Positions 9,438-18,022 of a stretch of 64,000 nucleotides of DNA are shown here, piece by piece. The notes under the pieces were generated by a model. It was not told the origin of the DNA. It saw only the letters and a list, made by a program, of their open reading frames with translations, and searched no databases. The position numbers were made by a program, and so were the translations under genes. The stretch's first letter is position 1; every line of letters begins with the position of its first letter. The DNA comes from CAVTWH01 sp963850915 (GTDB lineage Bacteria > Actinomycetota > Actinomycetes > Mycobacteriales > Micromonosporaceae): assembly GCA_963850915.1 (NCBI GenBank), contig CAWKND010000014.1, positions 186,001-250,000 of the forward strand, in the 5' to 3' direction.

Positions 9438-10772
9438 GTGCTGAACCGCATCGACCTGCGCAGACCTGTCGGACAGCGGATGCCGGGCGAGGACGAGCTG
9501 CATCGGCTGCTGCCCCGTGCCGGGCTGGACGTGTCGGCCGCCGCCGAGCAGGTACGCCCGACAGTGGAGGCGATCCGGGACCGGGGCGCCGCGGCGGTAC
9601 GGGAGGCGGGGCAACGGTTCGACGGAGTGTCACCTGAGTCGCTGCGGGTACCGGCATCCGCGCTGGCGGAGGCTGAGGCGGCGCTGGACCCGGTGGTACG
9701 GGCGGCGCTGCTGGAGTCGATCTCCCGGGCCCGGTTGGTGCACTCCGCGCAGCGGCGCGGCGACGAGACGGTTCAGGTGGTACCCGGGGGAACTGTCACC
9801 CAACGCTGGCGCGCGGTGGCCCGGGTCGGCCTCTACGTCCCCGGTGGCCTCGCGGTCTACCCGTCGAGCGTGGTGATGAATGTGGTACCCGCGCAGGTGG
9901 CCGGGGTCGACTCGATCGCCGTCACCAGCCCGCCGCAGAAGGAGACCGGCCTGCCGCACCCGCACGTACTGGCCGCCTGTGCGCTGCTGGGCGTGGCCGA
10001 GGTCTACGCGGTCGGCGGTGCCCAGGCGGTCGCCATGCTGGCCTACGGGACCGACCGGGGGGATACGCCCGAGGGCGACCGCTGCCCGCCGGTGGACATG
10101 ATCACCGGGCCGGGCAACGTCTGGGTCACCGCCGCCAAGCGCTTGGTGCGTGGCGTGGTCGGGATCGACGCGGAGGCCGGGCCGACCGAGATCGCGGTAC
10201 TCGCCGACGCCAGCGCCGATCCCCGGCACGTGGCCGCCGACCTGATCAGCCAGGCCGAACACGATCCGCTCGCGGCGAGCGTACTGGTCACCGACTCCAC
10301 CGAACTGCTGGCGGCGGTGGAGGAGGAGTTGACCCTGCAAGTGGCCGCCACCAAGCACAGCGAGCGGATCAGCCAGGCGCTCACCGGGCCGCAGAGCGCG
10401 GTCGTACTCGTGTCGGACATCGAAGACGGCCTCCGGGTGGTGGATGCCTACGGCGCCGAGCACCTGGAAATCCAGACCCGGGAGGCGCGCGCGGTGGCCG
10501 AGCGGGTACGCAGCGCCGGGGCGATCTTCGTCGGCGCGTACTCGCCGGTGTCACTCGGCGACTACTGCGCCGGCTCCAACCACGTACTGCCCACCGGCGG
10601 CTGTGCCCGGCACTCCTCGGGCCTGTCGGTGCAGACGTTCCTGCGCGGCGTGCAGCTCATCGAGTACGACGAGGAAGCGCTACGGGACGTCGCCGGACAT
10701 GTGGTGGCGCTGGCCAACGCCGAGGACCTGCCGGCCCACGGTCAGGCCGTGACGGCCCGGTTCCCGGCATGA
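9438..10772 (+). CDS. hisD: histidinol dehydrogenase
   Basis: A 444-aa enzyme that oxidises L-histidinol to histidine in two NAD-dependent steps, the end of the pathway. Typical family segments are ARVGLYVPGGLAVYPSSVVMN, DMITGPGNVWVTAAKRLV and GIDAEAGPTEIAVLADA. The metal/catalytic region has SQAEHDP and the C-terminal DYCAGSNHVLPTGGCARHSSGLSV. It is the first gene of the his operon and its TGA overlaps the hisC ATG by 4 nt (ATGA), suggesting translational coupling. Confidence 0.97.
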   Translation: MLNRIDLRRPVGQRMPGEDELHRLLPRAGLDVSAAAEQVRPTVEAIRDRGAAAVREAGQRFDGVSPESLRVPASALAEAEAALDPVVRAALLESISRARLVHSAQRRGDETVQVVPGGTVTQRWRAVARVGLYVPGGLAVYPSSVVMNVVPAQVAGVDSIAVTSPPQKETGLPHPHVLAACALLGVAEVYAVGGAQAVAMLAYGTDRGDTPEGDRCPPVDMITGPGNVWVTAAKRLVRGVVGIDAEAGPTEIAVLADASADPRHVAADLISQAEHDPLAASVLVTDSTELLAAVEEELTLQVAATKHSERISQALTGPQSAVVLVSDIEDGLRVVDAYGAEHLEIQTREARAVAERVRSAGAIFVGAYSPVSLGDYCAGSNHVLPTGGCARHSSGLSVQTFLRGVQLIEYDEEALRDVAGHVVALANAEDLPAHGQAVTARFPA

Positions 10773-11872
10773 CGGCGCTGCGCCCCGTCGCCGCCGCGCC
10801 GGTCACGCTCGCGGATCTGCCGATCCGCGACGAGCTGCGCGGCCTGTCGCCCTACGGCGCGCCCCAGCTCGACGTCGCGGTTCGGCTCAACACCAACGAA
10901 AATTCCTATCCGGTACCGGCCGAAGTGGTCTCCGCCATCGGCGCGGCACTCGACGCTGAGCTACGCAACCTGAACCGGTACCCCGATCGGGACGCCGTGG
11001 CACTGCGGAGCGATCTGGCGCGCTACCTCGGCCACGGGCTGAGCGCCAAGCAGGTGTGGGCGGCCAACGGCTCCAACGAGGTACAGCAGCAACTGCTGCA
11101 GGTCTTCGCCGGACCCGGTCGGGTGGCGCTCGGCTTCACCCCGGCGTACTCGATGCATCCGTTGCTGGCCAAGGGGACCGGCTCCACCTGGGTGGACGGC
11201 CGGCGGGGCGTGGACTTCGGGCTCACCGTGGCCAACGCGGTCGCCCAGGTACGCGAGCACCAGCCGCACCTGGTGTTCCTCTGCTCGCCCAACAACCCGA
11301 CCGGGACAGCGCTGCCGTTCGAGGTGATCGAGGCGGTACTCGCCGAGGCGCCGGGCATGGTGGTGGTGGACGAGGCGTACGCGGAGTTCGCCCGGCCGGG
11401 TACCCGCAGCGCGCTGGAGTTGTTGCCCGCCAACCCCCGGCTGGTGGTGACCCGGACGATGAGCAAGGCGTTCGCGTTCGCCGGTGGCCGGCTGGGCTAC
11501 TTCGCCGCCGCGCCGGCCGTGGTCGACGCGGTGCAGCTGGTCCGGTTGCCCTACCACCTCTCCGCGCTCACCCAGGCCGCCGCGCGGGCCGCGCTCGCGC
11601 ACGCCGACGCCCTGCTGTCCACTGTGGACGCCATCAAAGAGCAGCGCGACCGGATCGTGGAGTCGTTGCGCGGCATGGGTTTGACGGTGGCCGACAGTGA
11701 CGCCAACTTCGTACTGTTCGGGGAGTTCCGCGAGCAGAAGGCGATCTGGCAGTCGCTTCTGGTGCGTGGCGTACTCGTCCGCGATGTGGGGCTGCCGGGC
11801 TGGCTGCGGGTGACCGCCGGTACCCCCGAAGAGACCGACGCATTCCTGGCCGCAGTGAAGGAGATCCTCTAG
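10769..11872 (+). CDS. hisC: histidinol-phosphate aminotransferase
   Basis: A 367-aa class I/II PLP enzyme that makes histidinol phosphate from imidazole-acetol phosphate and glutamate. It shows RLNTNENSYPVP near the N-terminus, CSPNNPTGTAL, VVDEAYAEFARPG and the PLP lysine (residue 233) in RTMSKAFAFAGGRLGY. Length and motifs are normal. It overlaps hisD by 4 nt and ends immediately before the hisB ATG. Confidence 0.96.
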   Translation: MTALRPVAAAPVTLADLPIRDELRGLSPYGAPQLDVAVRLNTNENSYPVPAEVVSAIGAALDAELRNLNRYPDRDAVALRSDLARYLGHGLSAKQVWAANGSNEVQQQLLQVFAGPGRVALGFTPAYSMHPLLAKGTGSTWVDGRRGVDFGLTVANAVAQVREHQPHLVFLCSPNNPTGTALPFEVIEAVLAEAPGMVVVDEAYAEFARPGTRSALELLPANPRLVVTRTMSKAFAFAGGRLGYFAAAPAVVDAVQLVRLPYHLSALTQAAARAALAHADALLSTVDAIKEQRDRIVESLRGMGLTVADSDANFVLFGEFREQKAIWQSLLVRGVLVRDVGLPGWLRVTAGTPEETDAFLAAVKEIL

Positions 11873-12481
11873 ATGGCCCGCACCGCCCGCGTCGAGCGCG
11901 CCACCGCCGAGACCAAAGTGCTGGTGGAGCTGGATCTGGATGGCACCGGGGCGGCGCAGATCGCCACCGGGGTCGGCTTCTTCGACCACATGCTCGGCCA
12001 GATCGCCAAGCACGGCTCGATCGACCTCACCGTCGCCACCCAGGGTGACCTGGAGGTGGACACCCACCACACCATCGAGGACACCGCGCTGGCGCTGGGC
12101 ACAGCGCTCGCCGAAGCGTTGGGGGACAAGAAGGGCATCCGCCGGTACGGCAGCGCGCTGATCCCGCTCGACGAGGTACTCGTGCAGGCGGCCGTTGACC
12201 TGTCCGGCCGGCCGTACGTGGTGCACGACGAGCCGCCGCTGCCGCCGAGCATCGGGCCGGCGTACCCAACCTCGATGACCCGGCACATCTGGGAGTCACT
12301 GGGCCACTCGGCCCGGATCACCTTGCACGTCAGCGTGTTGCGGGCGTCCCGGGCGGGTACCCAGCCCGACGCGCACCACGTCGTCGAGGCACAGTTCAAG
12401 GCGTTCGCCCGGGCACTGCGCGATGCCGTGTCGCTGGATCCGCGCGCTTCGGGCGTACCGAGTACCAAGGGCGTGTTGTAG
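11873..12481 (+). CDS. hisB: imidazoleglycerol-phosphate dehydratase
   Basis: A 202-aa monofunctional HisB, without the phosphatase domain found in enterobacteria. The two metal-binding HHxxED-type motifs are seen as DTHHTIEDTALALG and DAHHVVEAQFKAFARAL, with GVGFFDHMLGQIAKHG near the N-terminus. It converts IGP to imidazole-acetol phosphate using Mn. It starts one base after hisC, with the hisC stop region serving as its upstream context. Confidence 0.96.
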   Translation: MARTARVERATAETKVLVELDLDGTGAAQIATGVGFFDHMLGQIAKHGSIDLTVATQGDLEVDTHHTIEDTALALGTALAEALGDKKGIRRYGSALIPLDEVLVQAAVDLSGRPYVVHDEPPLPPSIGPAYPTSMTRHIWESLGHSARITLHVSVLRASRAGTQPDAHHVVEAQFKAFARALRDAVSLDPRASGVPSTKGVL

Positions 12482-12646
12482 ATGCTGCCGGTCGTACTGC
12501 TCGCCGCGGCCGGGGTACTGCTCGGCGGGGCGTGGTCGCTGCGCTCCCAGGGCGCCACCCGGTCGGCTGTCGTGGTCGCGATCCTCGGCGCGCTGGCACT
12601 CGTCACGGGCGTTCTCTACCTGCTGCCCAACGGAGCGTTGGGATGA
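12482..12646 (+). CDS. 54-aa two-helix membrane protein between hisB and hisH
   Basis: A short frame of 54 codons starting one base after the hisB stop and ending in a TGA that overlaps the hisH ATG by 4 nt. The product begins MLPVVLLAAAGVLLGGAW and has a second hydrophobic stretch SAVVVAILGALALVTGVLYLL, so two membrane helices joined by a short basic turn (RSQGATR). The tight coupling on both sides argues that it is translated. No catalytic residues are present and the family is not one I can name; a role in membrane association of the His enzymes would be speculation. Confidence 0.7.
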   Translation: MLPVVLLAAAGVLLGGAWSLRSQGATRSAVVVAILGALALVTGVLYLLPNGALG

Positions 12647-13248
12647 GGGTCGTCGTGCTGGACTACGGGTCGGGGAACCTGCGCTCGGCACAGCGCGCCC
12701 TGGAGCGTACCGGCGCCGACGTCACGGTCACCGACGACCTCGCCGCTGCCGCGGCCGCCGACGGGCTGGTCGTACCCGGAGTTGGGGCGTACGCCGCCTG
12801 CATGGCCGGGATCGACGCGCTCGGCGCCGGCCCGGTCATCGCCGAGCGGGTGGCCGCGGGCCGGCCGGTACTGGGCATCTGCGTAGGTGCCCAGGTGATG
12901 TTCGAGTCCGGCGACGAGCACGGCGTGGTGACCAAGGGGCTCGGGCTGATCCCCGGGTCGGTGGCCCGACTGCACGCGACCCGGGTACCGCACATGGGCT
13001 GGAACACCGTTGCTCCGCCGGCCGGCTCGGTGCTGTTCGCCGGCCTGCCCAGCGACGCGCGGTTCTACTTCGTCCACTCGTACGCGGCCACACCCGTTGC
13101 GGGGCAAGGGATCGTGACCACCGCCGAGCATGACGAGCCGTTCGTCGCCGCCGCCGAGCTGGGATCGTTGTGTGTCACCCAGTTCCACCCGGAGAAGTCC
13201 GGCGACGCGGGCTTCGCGCTGCTGCGCAACTGGGTGGCCACGCTGTGA
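12643..13248 (+). CDS. hisH: imidazole glycerol phosphate synthase, glutaminase subunit
   Basis: A 201-aa class I glutamine amidotransferase that feeds ammonia to HisF. The nucleophile Cys lies in LGICVGAQVMFESG (more often GICLGMQ), and the His-Glu pair is in TQFHPEKSGDAGF. The oxyanion-strand region is LDYGSGNLRSAQRAL and VVPGVGAYAACM. The ATG at 12643 overlaps the small upstream gene by 4 nt. Its partner hisF lies three genes downstream. Confidence 0.96.
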   Translation: MRVVVLDYGSGNLRSAQRALERTGADVTVTDDLAAAAAADGLVVPGVGAYAACMAGIDALGAGPVIAERVAAGRPVLGICVGAQVMFESGDEHGVVTKGLGLIPGSVARLHATRVPHMGWNTVAPPAGSVLFAGLPSDARFYFVHSYAATPVAGQGIVTTAEHDEPFVAAAELGSLCVTQFHPEKSGDAGFALLRNWVATL

Positions 13249-13279
13249 CCGCCCGAGCAGCGGCGCGGAGGGATGGCCG

Positions 13280-13606
13280 GTGAGCCGGGAGCGCGCGCAG
13301 CGGCGGGCGGAGCGCCTTGCGGTACAGGAGAAGGTGAAGGCGGCACGGGAGCGGCGACAGGCGCGTAAAGCCCGGCGTCGCGCGCTGGCCCGCCGGCTCA
13401 CGCCCCGGCTGCCGGACCGGCGTACCGGCCGCCTCTACGCGCGCCGTACCCGAGCCGAGCGCATCACCGTCGCGATCGCGGCAGCGGTCGTACTGGCCGC
13501 GATCTGGTACTACATCGGCGATCTGGGTGCCCGGATCGCTCTCACCGCGCTGGTCGTCGTGGCTGCGCCCGCGCTCATCGTGCTCAGCTTCGACCGGAGG
13601 AACTGA
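13280..13606 (+). CDS. 108-aa basic-N-terminus membrane protein in the his operon
   Basis: The first ~60 residues are strongly basic (about half Arg/Lys, e.g. RERRQARKARRRALARR) and likely cytoplasmic. Two membrane helices follow (ITVAIAAAVVLAAIWYYIG and IALTALVVVAAPALIVLSF). Start GTG is fixed by GGAGGGA at 13267-13273, 6 nt upstream. It stands between hisH and priA, 2 nt before priA. Homologues occupy this place in related actinomycete his operons, but no function is known. The basic region could bind nucleic acid or lipid head groups. Confidence 0.7.
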   Translation: MSRERAQRRAERLAVQEKVKAARERRQARKARRRALARRLTPRLPDRRTGRLYARRTRAERITVAIAAAVVLAAIWYYIGDLGARIALTALVVVAAPALIVLSFDRRN

Positions 13607-13608
13607 AA

Positions 13609-14328
13609 ATGCTCACCCTGCTCCCCGCCGTGGACGTCGCCGACGGGCAGGCGGTACGCCTGGTACACGGGGCCGCCGGCTCGGAGACCGGCTACGGCGA
13701 CCCGCTGGAGGCGGCGCTGGCCTGGCAGCGGGACGGGGCGGCCTGGGTACACCTGGTGGACCTGGACGCCGCGTTCGGCCGGGGCTCCAACGCTGCGCTG
13801 CTCGCCGGAATCGTCGGCCAGCTTGATGTTCAGGTCGAGTTGAGCGGCGGAATCCGGGACGACGAGTCGCTGCGCGCGGCGCTGGCCACCGGAGCCGCCC
13901 GGGTGAACATCGGAACGGCCGCGCTGGAGGATCCCGAGTGGTGCGACCGGATCGTCGGCGAGTACGCCGACCGGGTCGCCATCGGGCTGGACGTACGCGG
14001 GCACACGCTGTCGGCGCGCGGCTGGACCCGGGACGGCGGCGACCTGTTCGACGTGTTGGCACGCCTGGACAAGGCGGGCTGCGCGCGGTACGTGGTGACC
14101 GACATCCGGCGCGACGGTACCCTCACCGGCCCGAACCTGGAGCTGCTGCGCGAGGTCTGCGCGGCCACGGCCGCTCCGGTGATCGCCAGTGGTGGCGTGT
14201 CGAACCTGGACGACCTGCGCGCGCTGGCAACCCTGGAGTCCAACGGGGTGGAGGGCGTGATCGCCGGGAAAGCCTTGTACGCCGGTGCTTTCACCGTGGC
14301 GCAGGCGCTGGAAGTGTTGGCATCATGA
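13609..14328 (+). CDS. priA: bifunctional HisA/TrpF isomerase
   Basis: A 239-aa (beta-alpha)8 barrel of the HisA/HisF family. It opens LTLLPAVDVADGQAVRLVHG, with the catalytic Asp in the first strand, and has the second acid in YVVTDIRRDGTLTGPN. In actinomycetes that lack trpF this protein isomerises both ProFAR (histidine) and PRA (tryptophan) and is called PriA. The trp genes in this window (trpC-trpB-trpA) have no trpF between them, which fits that role. AGGAGGAACTGAAA lies just upstream. The stop overlaps the next ATG by 4 nt. Confidence 0.9.
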   Translation: MLTLLPAVDVADGQAVRLVHGAAGSETGYGDPLEAALAWQRDGAAWVHLVDLDAAFGRGSNAALLAGIVGQLDVQVELSGGIRDDESLRAALATGAARVNIGTAALEDPEWCDRIVGEYADRVAIGLDVRGHTLSARGWTRDGGDLFDVLARLDKAGCARYVVTDIRRDGTLTGPNLELLREVCAATAAPVIASGGVSNLDDLRALATLESNGVEGVIAGKALYAGAFTVAQALEVLAS

Positions 14329-14735
14329 GCTACCACTCCATCCTCCGGCTGGGCTCGGATGGCCCGTGGGAGGACACCTACGGATATTCGCGGGTCGTAC
14401 GCGCGGGCGACTTTGTACTGACCGCCGGCTGTACCTCCACGGTGGACGGTGTGGTGACCAACGTCGGGGACGCCGGTGCGCAGGCCGCCACCGCGCTGCG
14501 CATCGCGCTGGATGGGTTGGCACAGCTCGGTGTCGGCGTGGGGAACGTGGTACGCACCCGGATGTACGTGACCGACCGGGCCGACTGTGACGCGGTGGGG
14601 CGGGCGCACGGCGCGGTATTCGGCGACATCCGGCCGGCCGCGACCATGGTGCTTGTCGCCGGCCTGCTGGATCCAGAGCACCTGGTGGAGATCGAAGTCG
14701 AGGCGTACCAGCCGAACGAGGGACCGGCGCTGTGA
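14325..14735 (+). CDS. RidA/YjgF-family protein
   Basis: A 136-aa protein of the Rid superfamily. These trimers hydrolyse reactive enamine/imine intermediates released by PLP enzymes. The core shows FVLTAGCTSTV, ATALRIALDGLAQLGVGVGNVVRTRMYVTD and ATMVLVAGLLDPEHLVEIEVEAY. RidA proteins carry a conserved Arg in the RVEI-like end segment; here that strand reads LVEIEVEA, so classical deaminase activity is uncertain. It overlaps priA by 4 nt (ATGA) and hisF by 4 nt (GTGA), so it is an integral member of the operon. Confidence 0.85.
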   Translation: MSYHSILRLGSDGPWEDTYGYSRVVRAGDFVLTAGCTSTVDGVVTNVGDAGAQAATALRIALDGLAQLGVGVGNVVRTRMYVTDRADCDAVGRAHGAVFGDIRPAATMVLVAGLLDPEHLVEIEVEAYQPNEGPAL

Positions 14736-15493
14736 GCGTGGCCGTACGGGTCATCCCGTGCCTCGACGTAGACGCCGGCCGGGTGGTGAAGGGCGTCAAC
14801 TTCCTGGATCTGCGGGACGCCGGTGACCCGGTGGAGCTGGCCGCCGCCTACGACGCGGCGGGCGCCGACGAGTTGACGTTCCTGGATGTCACGGCCTCGT
14901 CCGACAACCGGGGCACGATGCTGGACGTGGTCCGGCGTACCGCCGAATCGGTCTTCATTCCGCTCACCGTCGGCGGCGGCATCCGTCAGGTCGGCGACGT
15001 GGACACGCTGCTGCGCGCGGGCGCGGACAAGGTCGGCGTGAACACCGCCGCCATCGCGCGCCCTGAACTGGTCGCGGAGATCGCGCACCGCTTCGGCAAC
15101 CAGGTGTTGGTGCTGTCGCTCGATGTGCGCCGGGCCGCCGACCAGCCAAGCGGCTTCGAGGTCACCACGCACGGCGGCCGGCGCAGTGCCGGACTCGACG
15201 CGGTTGACTGGGCGGCCCGGGTGGCTGAGCTGGGGGCGGGGGAGATCCTGCTCAACTCGATGGATGCCGACGGTACCAAGGACGGGTTCGATCTCGAGCT
15301 GATCCGCGCGGTGCGGGCCGTGGTCGACATCCCGGTGATCGCTTCGGGGGGTGCCGGCGCCGTCGACCACTTCGGGCCCGCGGTGGCGGCCGGCGCCGAC
15401 GCGGTACTGGCGGCGAGCGTCTTCCACTTCGGCCAGCTCAGCATCGGCGAAGTCAAAGACGCGCTGCGCGCCGGCGGGGTACCGGTCCGCTAG
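14732..15493 (+). CDS. hisF: imidazole glycerol phosphate synthase, cyclase subunit
   Basis: A 253-aa barrel enzyme that uses ammonia from HisH to form IGP and AICAR. The first catalytic Asp is in RVIPCLDVDAGRVVKGVNF, the second in ILLNSMDADGTKDGFD, and the phosphate loops are LTVGGGIRQVGDV and VIASGGAGAVDHF. Start GTG overlaps the RidA-like gene stop. Its stop TAG shares a CTAG with the stop of the convergent cold-shock gene, so the two coding regions touch. Confidence 0.96.
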   Translation: MSVAVRVIPCLDVDAGRVVKGVNFLDLRDAGDPVELAAAYDAAGADELTFLDVTASSDNRGTMLDVVRRTAESVFIPLTVGGGIRQVGDVDTLLRAGADKVGVNTAAIARPELVAEIAHRFGNQVLVLSLDVRRAADQPSGFEVTTHGGRRSAGLDAVDWAARVAELGAGEILLNSMDADGTKDGFDLELIRAVRAVVDIPVIASGGAGAVDHFGPAVAAGADAVLAASVFHFGQLSIGEVKDALRAGGVPVR

Positions 15494-15708
15494 CTCGGCG
15501 TCACACGTACCGCACGGAACTGATACCCGTCCTGGTCGCCTACCGCCTCCCACTCCACCAGCACCTTCTGCCCAGCCACCAGCGCCTTGTACCCGTCGAC
15601 CGCGACGGCACTGAAGTGTGTCCAGCAGCCGCCCGGAGTCTGCGGGGTGTCGATGACGCCCCAGCCCTCCGGCGCGTCCCACTCCCGTACCGTTCCCTCG
15701 ACGCTCAT
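15490..15708 (-). CDS. cold-shock-domain protein
   Basis: A 72-aa single OB-fold protein resembling CspA. The RNP-1-like strand is EGWGVIDTPQTPGGCWTHFSAV, where classic proteins read GFGFI and VFVHFS, so aromatic positions are partly replaced and the protein is a divergent member. It probably binds single-stranded RNA or DNA. Its ATG overlaps the stop of the upstream VOC gene by 4 nt, so the two form an operon. It ends within 4 nt of hisF on the other strand. Confidence 0.75.
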   Translation of the reverse strand: MSVEGTVREWDAPEGWGVIDTPQTPGGCWTHFSAVAVDGYKALVAGQKVLVEWEAVGDQDGYQFRAVRVTPS

Positions 15709-16121
15709 CCCGTGGTGGTGGCGCCCTCGGGAGCCGGGCCGATCAGGTCCCAGCGGTTGCCGGCGATGTCCAGGAAGACGGTGACCGTACCGTAGGGCTC
15801 GTCCCGCGGCGGGGTCACGAAGCGCACACCGGCCGCGACCATCCGGTCGTAGGTGGCGGTGAAGTCGTCCACCCGCAGGAAGAAGCCGACCCGCCCGGCG
15901 ACCTGGTCGCCCACGGCCGCGGCCTGCTCGTCGGCGTCGGCGCGGGCGAGCAGGATGCCGGTCTGCGCACCCGGCGGGCGGACCACCACCCAGCGCTTGG
16001 GGCGCCCGTCATTGGTGGTGGCCGGGGAGTCCTCCACCAGTTCGAAGCCGAGTACGTCGACGAAGAACTCGATGGCCGGGTCGTACTCGTAGACCACGAT
16101 CGTCAGCAGGCTCAGGTGCAC
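15705..16121 (-). CDS. VOC-fold (glyoxalase/bleomycin-resistance type) protein
   Basis: A 138-aa protein with the two beta-alpha-beta-beta-beta units of the vicinal oxygen chelate fold: HLSLLTIVVYEYDPAIEFFVDVLGFEL, then GFFLRVDDFTATYDRMVAAGVRF and a closing FLDIAGNRWDLIGP. Metal ligands are less clear than in glyoxalase I. The substrate cannot be predicted. Start GTG at 16121 is chosen because TATTCT lies 7 nt upstream with no SD, giving a leaderless start. Cotranscribed with the cold-shock gene. Confidence 0.75.
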   Translation of the reverse strand: MHLSLLTIVVYEYDPAIEFFVDVLGFELVEDSPATTNDGRPKRWVVVRPPGAQTGILLARADADEQAAAVGDQVAGRVGFFLRVDDFTATYDRMVAAGVRFVTPPRDEPYGTVTVFLDIAGNRWDLIGPAPEGATTTG

Positions 16122-16128
16122 GCTGCCG

Positions 16129-16134
16129 AGAATA
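16129..16134 (-). promoter_or_regulatory. -10 box TATTCT of the VOC/cold-shock operon
   Basis: On the minus strand TATTCT is followed by 7 nt and the GTG start at 16121. Confidence 0.5.
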
Positions 16135-16272
16135 GGTTGGTCGGGCCAGCGCCGCTCGCCGGTTCGGCAGCCTAGCGCCAGGTGGCCACCCGCGCTCGCC
16201 GGACGGCCACCCGACCACATGCGTACGGGTGACTCGACCAGATACCCGTGTGTGCCAAGCCATGCGAGCGCC

Positions 16273-16304
16273 GCGCACCCGCCCGGGTTCACGGGCGGGT
16301 GCGC
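16273..16304 (-). terminator. 12-bp GC hairpin downstream of the membrane-protein gene
   Basis: GCGCACCCGCCC and GGGCGGGTGCGC form a perfect 12-bp stem with an 8-nt loop, about 110 nt beyond the stop at 16415. There is no U-tract on the minus strand. The plus-strand copy is followed by TTCTCTC, so it may act in either direction. Confidence 0.55.
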
Positions 16305-16414
16305 GTTCTCTCTGCTGCCTCATCAAGATCGCGACCAGTTCGCTGAATGTGGAGTGTGGCTGCACATCCGCCAATCTGGTGCCGATCTTGCGCGTGACAC
16401 TCAGTCGGGCTCGG

Positions 16415-17170
16415 TTACGGCGTGTTCGTGGGTGGCATCTGGTTGCGTGGCGGCTGGCCGGTACCCGGTGGGTAGTTCGGTGGCATCCCAGGCTGCCCCC
16501 CGCCCCCGGGTGGCATGGGTGGCTGCATCTGACCGCCGCCCTGGGTGCCCATTGCGCCGCCGGCCATCGCCGACTGCATGTCCGGCTGCCCGGCCTCCTG
16601 TGCGTGCCGTGCCGGGTTGGCCATGTCGGAGGCGCGGCGGGCGGCCTCCGGGTCGTTTGCCCGGTAGCCGGCGCTCGGGTTGTTGGCCCAGCGCTGGTTG
16701 CTCTGGCCGCCGTAGTAGCCGGCGTCCGCCTCGGCCATCGCCCTGCCGTCCATGTCGTCGGCCCCGGTCCGCAGCGAGTACGCCAGCGCCCAGATGACGA
16801 AGACGTCGAGCGCGACCAGTAGCAGCGACCAGATCGGGTAGTAGGGCAGGAAAAGGAAGTTGTCCACCGCGGACAGTACGGCCAGCACGATACCGGCGAC
16901 CTTCGCCCAGGTGGCTCCCGTGAACAGGGCGAGGCCGGTGAGCACGATCAGCACTCCCAGGCCGAGGTGGATCCAGCCCCAGCCGGTGACGTCGACGTTG
17001 TACACGTAGTCGCCCCGGAGTACCAGGAAAGTGTCGTTGGCGATGGCGGAGATGCCCATCAGGATCTGGAACACGCCGATCATGATCAGTACCGTGCCGG
17101 CGAAGACGACGCCGCCGGATGCCCAGGCCGTTTTGGCTGACGATCCGGTGCGCGCGTTGACGTTGCTCAT
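16415..17170 (-). CDS. four-helix membrane protein with Gln/Pro/Met-rich tail (DUF7144-like)
   Basis: A 251-aa protein. Four hydrophobic segments occupy roughly residues 17-40, 62-85, 90-107 and 113-135 (e.g. GVVFAGTVLIMIGVFQILMGI and WIHLGLGVLIVLTGLALFTG). This matches small actinobacterial integral membrane proteins of unknown function (I believe DUF7144). The C-terminal ~110 residues are polar and rich in Gly, Gln, Pro and Met (QPPMPPGGGGQPGMPP). The ATG at 17170 follows a GGGGGG stretch about 9 nt upstream. Monocistronic by spacing. Confidence 0.7.
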   Translation of the reverse strand: MSNVNARTGSSAKTAWASGGVVFAGTVLIMIGVFQILMGISAIANDTFLVLRGDYVYNVDVTGWGWIHLGLGVLIVLTGLALFTGATWAKVAGIVLAVLSAVDNFLFLPYYPIWSLLLVALDVFVIWALAYSLRTGADDMDGRAMAEADAGYYGGQSNQRWANNPSAGYRANDPEAARRASDMANPARHAQEAGQPDMQSAMAGGAMGTQGGGQMQPPMPPGGGGQPGMPPNYPPGTGQPPRNQMPPTNTP

Positions 17171-17292
17171 GGGCTTAGCCCCCCAGGTTGTGTGCAAGGG
17201 TCCTCATGCGAAGACTAATCACATTCCCGGAGACTTCGTGAGCAATCGGACGACTGCCCGTTTCTCACGCGGGAGATCCACGGCGCTGACGG

Positions 17293-18022
17293 TCAGGGCA
17301 CGGCCGCCGCCGGCGCCGGCTCAGCGACGCTCGCGACGGCGGGGGGAGCGGGAGTCGGGGCGGGCGCGGCCGGTGGGCGGACCGCGAAGAGCGGGATGAA
17401 GACGTGCGACAGCGGGCCGATTGCCAAGCGCATAGATCACGGTACCGACACCGACGGTGCCGCCCAGCAGCCAGCCGATCGCCAGTACGGTCAGCTCGAT
17501 GGTGGTACGCACGGTGCGGATCGATACGAAGCGCCGCCCACCGTACTGGCCGACAAAGCCCGTCATCAGCCCGTCCCGTGGCCCGGGCCCGAGCCGTGCG
17601 CCGATGTAGAGCCCGCCGGCCACCCCGTTGAACACCACGCCGCCGACCAGGAAACCGATCCGTACCGGCAGCGGATGCGGCGCCGGTACCAGCGCGAGCG
17701 TCGCGTCCAGGGCCAGCCCGATAACGATGACGTTGGAGACCGTACCGACGCCGGGGCGCTGCCGTAGCGGGATCCACAGCAGCAGTACCAGTGCGCCCAC
17801 GATGATCACCACGGTGCCCAGCCGTACCCCCGTCTGGCGGGAGATGCCCTGGTGGAACACGTCCCACGGGTCGAGGCCGAGGCGGGAACGCACCATCAGC
17901 CCCATGCTCGCGCCGTAGAGGCAGAGCCCCACGAAGAGCTGAAGCAGCCGGCGTACCGGGCGGTGGCGCAGTGGAAGGTTGCCAATCTCGGCCATGGCTG
18001 CCACTCTGAAGGCCAATGCCAT
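17293..18022 (-). CDS. YczE-type membrane protein, C-terminal frameshift
   Basis: A predicted ~240-aa inner-membrane protein of the YczE/YitT-like family, with five hydrophobic segments (e.g. LLQLFVGLCLYGASMGLMV, LGTVVIIVGALVLLLWI, VRIGFLVGGVVFNGVAGGLYIG). The family signature GLDPWDVFHQGIS is present. As sequenced the frame ends at 17321 with an atypical tail. Skipping one base near 17421 restores GIGPLSHVFIPLFAVRPP and a stop at 17293, as expected of the family, so an insertion or assembly error is likely. Start ATG 18022 follows TATTTT by 6 nt. It is divergent from a MocR regulator, a pairing known as yczR-yczE. Confidence 0.75.

Noticed and set aside
9630..10463. Long minus-strand frames inside hisD and hisC
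   Set aside because: They show no start signal and no domains, and lie wholly within certain genes.
16219..16822. Plus-strand gene opposite the DUF7144-like gene
   Set aside because: Two overlapping frames are open but the products are Arg/Pro-rich with no hydrophobic core or ribosome site. The minus strand encodes a clear membrane protein.
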